Position numbers and translations under genes: made by a program. From contig JAPFBL010000049.1 of the NCBI GenBank assembly GCA_026182355.1, positions 2,932,501 to 2,996,500 of the forward strand: a stretch of DNA of 64,000 bases. The letters are read 5' to 3'. The notes under the pieces were generated by a model, which was not told where the DNA came from, did no database searches, and worked only from the letters and a program-made list of their open reading frames with translations. Below, piece after piece: positions 59,092 through 64,000 of the stretch; within the stretch, counting starts at the first letter, position 1; every line of letters starts with the position of its first letter. This DNA comes from Hermatobates lingyangjiaoensis (taxonomy: Eukaryota > Arthropoda > Insecta > Hemiptera > Hermatobatidae).

Positions 59092-62000
59092 ATTCACATA
59101 AAGAACACACAGAAATGAAAGAGAAACTCAATTATATATACTCGTATATAACATGAAAACTTCCAACTCTCAAACACAAATAAAACCGTTAACTTCACCA
59201 CTCTCAATAATTTGGTAAGAACCAAATGGGTTTCAACGTACAAGGGTGAAGAATTAACAAGACATTTTAACAAAAAAGTTACAATATAGAATCTGTTTTG
59301 CATCTACGGCAATCGTAATAATATGTAGACTAATTCAAAAATACTTTTAAATCTTGAAAGCATTCAGAAAATCATTTAGTTAATTTATAGATTCGACTGA
59401 GGTATCATTTCAAATCAAGCATGCTGAGTTAATTTGAAATTGAGGTTATTGTTAATGAACCTTTACTAATAGGTTCATTAGCATCAAATTTACCCATTAA
59501 TAGCACTGTCGTCATTACTACTACACACCAGTGTTTTGGTTTCAAGATAATATGAAGCTAAAGGTAAATAAGCACTCAAGTTCATTTCAACGTAATTTTT
59601 GTATGAAGTACTATAAGAATTCTCCTGGTAATTATAAAGATTTCTAACAATTCATATGTTTTCTTTCTTCCACTATTAGAATTCAATCACCGATCAGGTA
59701 TACCATGAACGCAACGATGTCATAAAACGTTTATTTACAATTTCAAATATGCTGATTTGTTATTTAGCTATTTAAACATAAAATTTAAGATAGTCTGTTC
59801 ACAATGTGGACTGTAACGCAGCGTCTGCTGAAATGGTAACATTTGATCCAACATCAACATTTGCAAATAGTTGTAACTACCAAAAGTTCACTCTTCCCTT
59901 AATCAATAAAAAATGCTGAGATGGTATGGTATCTCAATTATATAATTTTGACAGTTCCAAAATTTTAAAATCAAAGTAATAGATGTACAACAAAATAACA
60001 TTTTATTTAATTTAAAGGTATAAACATATACCTTTTTCATTTTAATAAATTACAACAAATACTTTTCAAAAACTAATATATTCAGAATGTAATATATATT
60101 TTAAAAATAAATTACTGAAATTTAGTTGAACTTTTCACAAGTTACACCTCTGGATGAATTATTTATGTTTTACAATTATAAGACAAACTATTCTTATAAC
60201 AAATCTTTACAAAGAATAGCTGATATACATGTATGACTCCTTTGTTAGGAGTCATATTAAAATACTAAGATATATAAAGAATATATTTTAAGGGAAGTTT
60301 TAGAAATTTTTCTTCTGGTTAATTGGTGATAATTATTCTTAGCACAAAAAATAATTAAACACTCAACATATGGAATGATGATGCTGAAAAATAAAAATAT
60401 AACTCCACGACTTGAACTAAAGGTAATGAAATCACAACAATTGCTGAAGACCCCACCCCCCAAGTACTTTACTCGTTAAATCATAATTTACATTACACGA
60501 AAGAAACGATTTATTTACAAATCAAGTCGACTAAGTTAAATTCATATTAAATCTGACGATATTACTTAAAAGAGACGCTTCACTTCTCAATGAATTTCTC
60601 CTAACCTTAATGTAACATATACACGTTATCTACAGAAGCATCATAAGATACATCACAGACTGTTCCTGTTGACCCATACTGGGTGCATTTCTAAAGGTGA
60701 TACAAAACCTTACAGAGGGTAATTTTAGAGCAAGAAATTTTTCTTAATTTAACACTTCAAAAATATTAATGATTAAAATTGTGAAAAAAATGGTTATTTG
60801 GTTTTCTAAATATATGTTCTTAGTTCATAAAAGTATATAAATTTTACTGTTGTCAAAGTATTAATTGTCGAATTTATTAATTTATTGCTATATTAAGTAG
60901 GAAAACAAAATTAAAATGTTGACTACTCAGAACTTTTAAATTGGATGATTGGATAAACTAACTTCATAAAAATAATAGTAATAATAATTTTAAAGAAAAT
61001 AAGCTCCCTCTCTTTATGACAATGTATTAAAAAAAAAACAAAAGAAAACAATACTTAAGTACTTACTTAAAGCAAAATTCAAACTGAACTACATTAACAA
61101 TAAACTTAACGTTCAAATTCATTTTAAATTTTGCAGGCATACTTTTAGAGTAATGAGTACAAGAAATACTCATAATCTGTTAGCATAAAAAATAAATTCC
61201 TTAGGGATGTTATTATATAAACATACATTTCCTTAATTACATAATCGATCTTGAAAGTAATCCCTAAAATTTAAATATTTATCTGATATATATCACAATT
61301 ACATATTTAACAATTAGTTTGACCATTAATACAAAATACCCAACACTAACGAATGCCTTTTTTCTTTTACGTACATGATTATGCAAGGACATATCCGTTC
61401 TTCCTATAATTTATTCGCAGAGCCCAACTTTTTACCGATAGAATTAAGAGGCAATATTGGATAATTCCCGAAACCAGTCAGGCACTGCTGAAGAGAGGTA
61501 TAAAACGGACAAGTCCATATATAATTATCTATTTACTGATTTCTGTGAAACTAACAAACTATACTTTTACATACATTCAACAGAACTCAGTGAAGAACTA
61601 ACTAAAACTGTCGAATATCTATTCAAGTATCCAAGGAAACAGGTGATACTGTTTATAAACTACAAAGATGTGGCAATAAAGACAGCAGAAAATTATTAAA
61701 TTCATTCTAATTTTTTGTTGGAAAACTAAAATATTTCATTTCTCAGAATTAGGAACCTGTACAAAATTTAATAAAAATTAAGCATAACGGACAATAACCT
61801 TAACTTTTCTAGTATACTTTTTTGTTACATTAACTAGGTAGCACATTAACTCAAATAATTGAATTAAAATGGACTTGGAGTGATATTGCTTATTTAGTAA
61901 GAAATCATAATTTTGATATTGCATGTATGACTATTCACAAAATGTATTTTCACCATAACAGAAAAAAAAACTCTACGGCCAAGAACAAAGTTTCATAAGA

Positions 62001-62242
62001 GTTGAATCTCTGTTCCCAGAAACTAAAACTTGGGAGCATAAGAGCTAATCTGACATGAAAGTCAAAATTTGTTTTATTTCATTTCCATGAATTAATTAGA
62101 AGATGTGATATCTATAAGAAAAAGGTTCGTTAAAAAGCGTTTAGGCCAATCCAAAATCACATTTGAGATTTTTGCTGTCTAAATATTATATACAAACATT
62201 CAACCAGGCAATGATCTATTATACCGGTTCAAAGGTTAATTG

Positions 62243-62425
62243 CTATGGTAGATTTTGAGTATTCGGACTTTGATGAAGCTTCGGTCTCGCCCATTCCACA
62301 AAATCATCGATAAGGACAGGCCAGGCACCCTCTTCATCATAGTTGGACATGTCACTATTAATTGCTAGCGAGAAGTCCAACAGCAAGTTCCATGTATCCT
62401 TCGGAATAGACCGCTTATGGTGTTC
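62243..62425 (-). CDS. DCUN1D1: DCN1-like protein, last coding exon (PONY domain C-terminus)
   Basis: Minus-strand exon, after acceptor TTTTAAG, of 60 codons and a TAG stop: [18 protein letters not shown] ... [20 protein letters not shown] and a divergent tail. It is nearly identical to the end of animal DCUN1D1/DCUN1D2. Family knowledge: these proteins bind cullins and N-acetylated UBE2M/UBC12 and promote cullin neddylation. The cullin-binding patch (Asp211, Ala235, Asp241 in human DCUN1D1) is intact here: Asp at residue 10 (KDTWN), Ala at 34 (GAWP) and Asp at 40 (IDDF), with identical spacing. An in-frame ATG upstream belongs to the intron and is not a start. The symbol is by similarity; an invertebrate single-copy orthologue of DCUN1D1/2 is most likely. 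Confidence 0.93.
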   Translation of the reverse strand, partial: EHHKRSIPKDTWNLLLDFSLAINSDMSNYDEEGAWPVLIDDFVEWARPKLHQSPNTQNLP

Positions 62426-63024
62426 CTTAAAAGATACCAACCATTATTAACAGACTATTGTACTAGCAACACAAAAATTACAAAATCTTTACTGAAATCT
62501 AATTTCAGAAAAATCGAGTTCTTTTTTGACAAAAATATTTTATCTAATTAAAAATAACTTCCTCCCTAATAAACAAGCAACCTCAATTATACTTTCTTAT
62601 ACTAATTATTATATACACTAATTAACTGGAAATGGGAAGCTTAATCGTCTTGTTGATGACTAATAAACCAAAGATAAAAAGCTACATTATTTCTTTAATA
62701 GACGAAAATTAAAAAAAAATATTAAAATAAAACATCAACTACCACTTCATGAGACAGGGAAAATTATGGGTTCAAAGTGGACCATAAGAAAAACGAATGG
62801 TAAACTATAGATTTAAATGTGACCTTGTCAATGAATAAGTGTCAATCATAACTTTTAATCAATGAGTACTGTTACAAAGTACCAAACACATCTGGCAGGA
62901 CATAACTTAAAAAAAAAAAAAAAAAAAAAAGATATTTCCAACACATTTAATAAACAACTTTTTTTGCATAGATATTACAAATTGAAAAAATATGTTTTTT
63001 GAAAAAAGGGGAAGGTCTCGTTAC
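62426..63024 (-). other. DCN1-like intron
   Basis: 599-bp GT-AG intron between the two DCN1-like exons. It is AT-rich and contains a 21-base A run on the + strand near 62910-62930. No other gene-like content. Confidence 0.85.
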
Positions 63025-63238
63025 CTGTAAAAAGCAACACCATAAATCAAGGAATTTGAAACGATCATCTAAGACTATGTTCCAGTAAGTAATCGCCATT
63101 TCTAAATCTAATCCCTTTTGACCTGGATTTTTTGCATAGTTAAAGGTAAAGTGATAAAAGTCCTTAAACTTTAAGGAGTCCTTTATTTCTTGATCTAATG
63201 ACGAAAGTTTACTCCTCAATTTATCAATAGAATCAACC
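63025..63238 (-). CDS. DCUN1D1: DCN1-like protein, penultimate coding exon
   Basis: Minus-strand exon: acceptor TTTGTTTTGCAG, one base completing a codon from the missing upstream exon, then 71 codons from [11 protein letters not shown] to [10 protein letters not shown], then donor GTAACG. The blocks [19 protein letters not shown] and [21 protein letters not shown] are diagnostic of the DCUN1D1/2 PONY domain. The join to the last exon is phase 0 (FLQ|EHHKR) and matches FLLEHHKR in vertebrates. The preceding exons (UBA-like region and first half of PONY) are not seen in 63239-64000, so the gene continues past the right edge. Confidence 0.93.
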
Positions 63239-64000
63239 CTGCAAAACAAACATGCTAAGTAACATATGTAATGCCAAGTTACCTGTATTAAATATATTAT
63301 GAATTCTAACATGTTTTAAGAGTACATTTTATCAACTGTAAAGCTAAAAATAAAATACCTTAACCTATTTCTTATATTATTAAAAAAAAAGAAGTATACA
63401 AGCCCTCCCGTAAACAAATAAATGTATTTCTTTACAGTAATCAATACAAGAAGCTTACACTGAAATTAATTGCCTTTTTCATACGTACAGAGTAATTAAG
63501 TTTCAGGAAAAGTGTAAAATATGTCCTTTAATCGTACATTTAGATGCGAATTGTATATGATAGCAGTACGAAATTCGGGTGTTTCATCATTAAAGACATG
63601 CTCCTTCTACGTGAAGTAAAAACGACTTTTGGCAACTATTAATAATTAATAGTAATTATTAATTACTATTATTAATAGTAATAGTAGTAATTATTAGAAC
63701 TATTAATTAATTGTTCTACTCTAATATAAAAATTAAGTTTCAAGCAATAATAACTTCGGAGGAATGCCTTATATATAAGGTTATTAACCCCCGTTAATAT
63801 CGTTGGTCATATGACGATCCAAAAAAAGGATCCAGACAAATCATTAACATACTAGTAAACGTAATTGTCAAAAAGGACTGAAGCACTCCATCGTTACCAG
63901 CACTCCACCGCAGACAGACAGTAGAACAAGAGAACTGCTCCTACTAAAACACACATGCAAGATTTTTTGAAAGTCGGGTAACAGTTTCGCTTGGTCATGC
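63239..64000. other. DCN1-like upstream intron (part)
   Basis: AT-rich with simple ATT/AAT-type stretches near 63640-63720. No exon recognised on either strand. The last ~120 bases are less AT-rich and, on the minus strand, encode a short hydrophobic run ending at a stop, without family similarity. Confidence 0.5.

Larger units (their letters stand above)
57814..62242. other. Spacer, possibly including a long DCN1-like 3' UTR
   Basis: AT-rich, with no recognisable protein-coding exon. Holds a perfect (AT)n run at 59051-59085 and a small hairpin at 58909-58951. An open frame at 58562-58804 (+) is rich in Lys/Glu/Arg and matches no family I know. The minus strand offers several AATAAA signals, the nearest past the DCN1-like stop at about 62073-62078 and another at about 61409-61414, so the UTR end is unknown. 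Confidence 0.45.

Noticed and set aside
62426..62440. ATG upstream of EHHKRS as a start codon for the DCN1-like exon
   Set aside because: It lies before a good acceptor (TTTTAAG), and the preceding exon joins in phase there.
1..64000. CRISPR arrays, bacterial operons, phage or viral genes
   Set aside because: No regularly spaced short direct repeats of the CRISPR type. Gene structure is intron-bearing, and no viral protein similarity was noticed.

Overview
The window looks like nuclear DNA of a metazoan, probably an invertebrate. It is AT-rich, with two spliced genes (GT-AG introns, one intron of more than 8 kb) separated by large transposon-filled spacers. The mix of Helitrons, Penelope-like elements (PLEs), hAT transposons and a tRNA-derived SINE would fit an arthropod such as a chelicerate. 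That placement is a guess; nothing in the sequence fixes the species. No bacterial-type operons, CRISPR arrays, rRNA genes or intact tRNA genes were found.

Two host genes can be supported by protein similarity. (1) A tyrosylprotein sulfotransferase (TPST) on the + strand: four coding exons at 31353-31547, 39859-40112, 42108-42285 and 45028-45159. They join in frame to 252 residues that include the C-terminus. The N-terminal third (membrane anchor and first PAPS-binding loop) was not found upstream in the window. (2) A DCUN1D1/2-like (DCN1-like) NEDD8-ligation co-factor on the - strand: last two coding exons at 63025-63238 and 62243-62425. It carries the conserved Asp/Ala/Asp cullin-binding patch. 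Its 5' exons lie beyond position 64000. TPST modifies secreted proteins in the Golgi, whereas DCUN1D acts on cullin ligases. No functional link is suggested; they are simply neighbours.

Most of the rest is mobile DNA. 1-2200: a short array of SINE-head-like units. 2207-8340: Helitrons, including one inserted inside another at an A|T site. 13.5-15.7 kb: two PLE families facing each other, one with reverse-transcriptase YIDD and both with GIY-YIG nuclease remnants. 20.4-20.9 kb: short Helitron. 22.8-23.7 kb: hAT with terminal inverted repeats. 28.6-28.9 kb: tRNA-derived SINE, with a decayed copy at 31.7 kb. 35.1-37.8 kb, within TPST intron 1 of this window: a chimeric hAT relic. 45.7-50.1 kb: PLE debris, with three palindromes made of head-to-head PLE segments, and a 178-bp tandem duplication. 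55.06-56.2 kb: a Helitron. 57.6-57.8 kb: a fourth palindromic PLE tail pair. 57.9-62.2 kb: mostly featureless AT-rich sequence that may include the DCUN1D 3' UTR.

The most interesting structural theme is a dispersed motif of the form CTGANGA - short stem - GAAA at the ends of several PLE families. It resembles the core of hammerhead ribozymes known from PLEs. PLE ends carrying this motif also recur as head-to-head palindromes.
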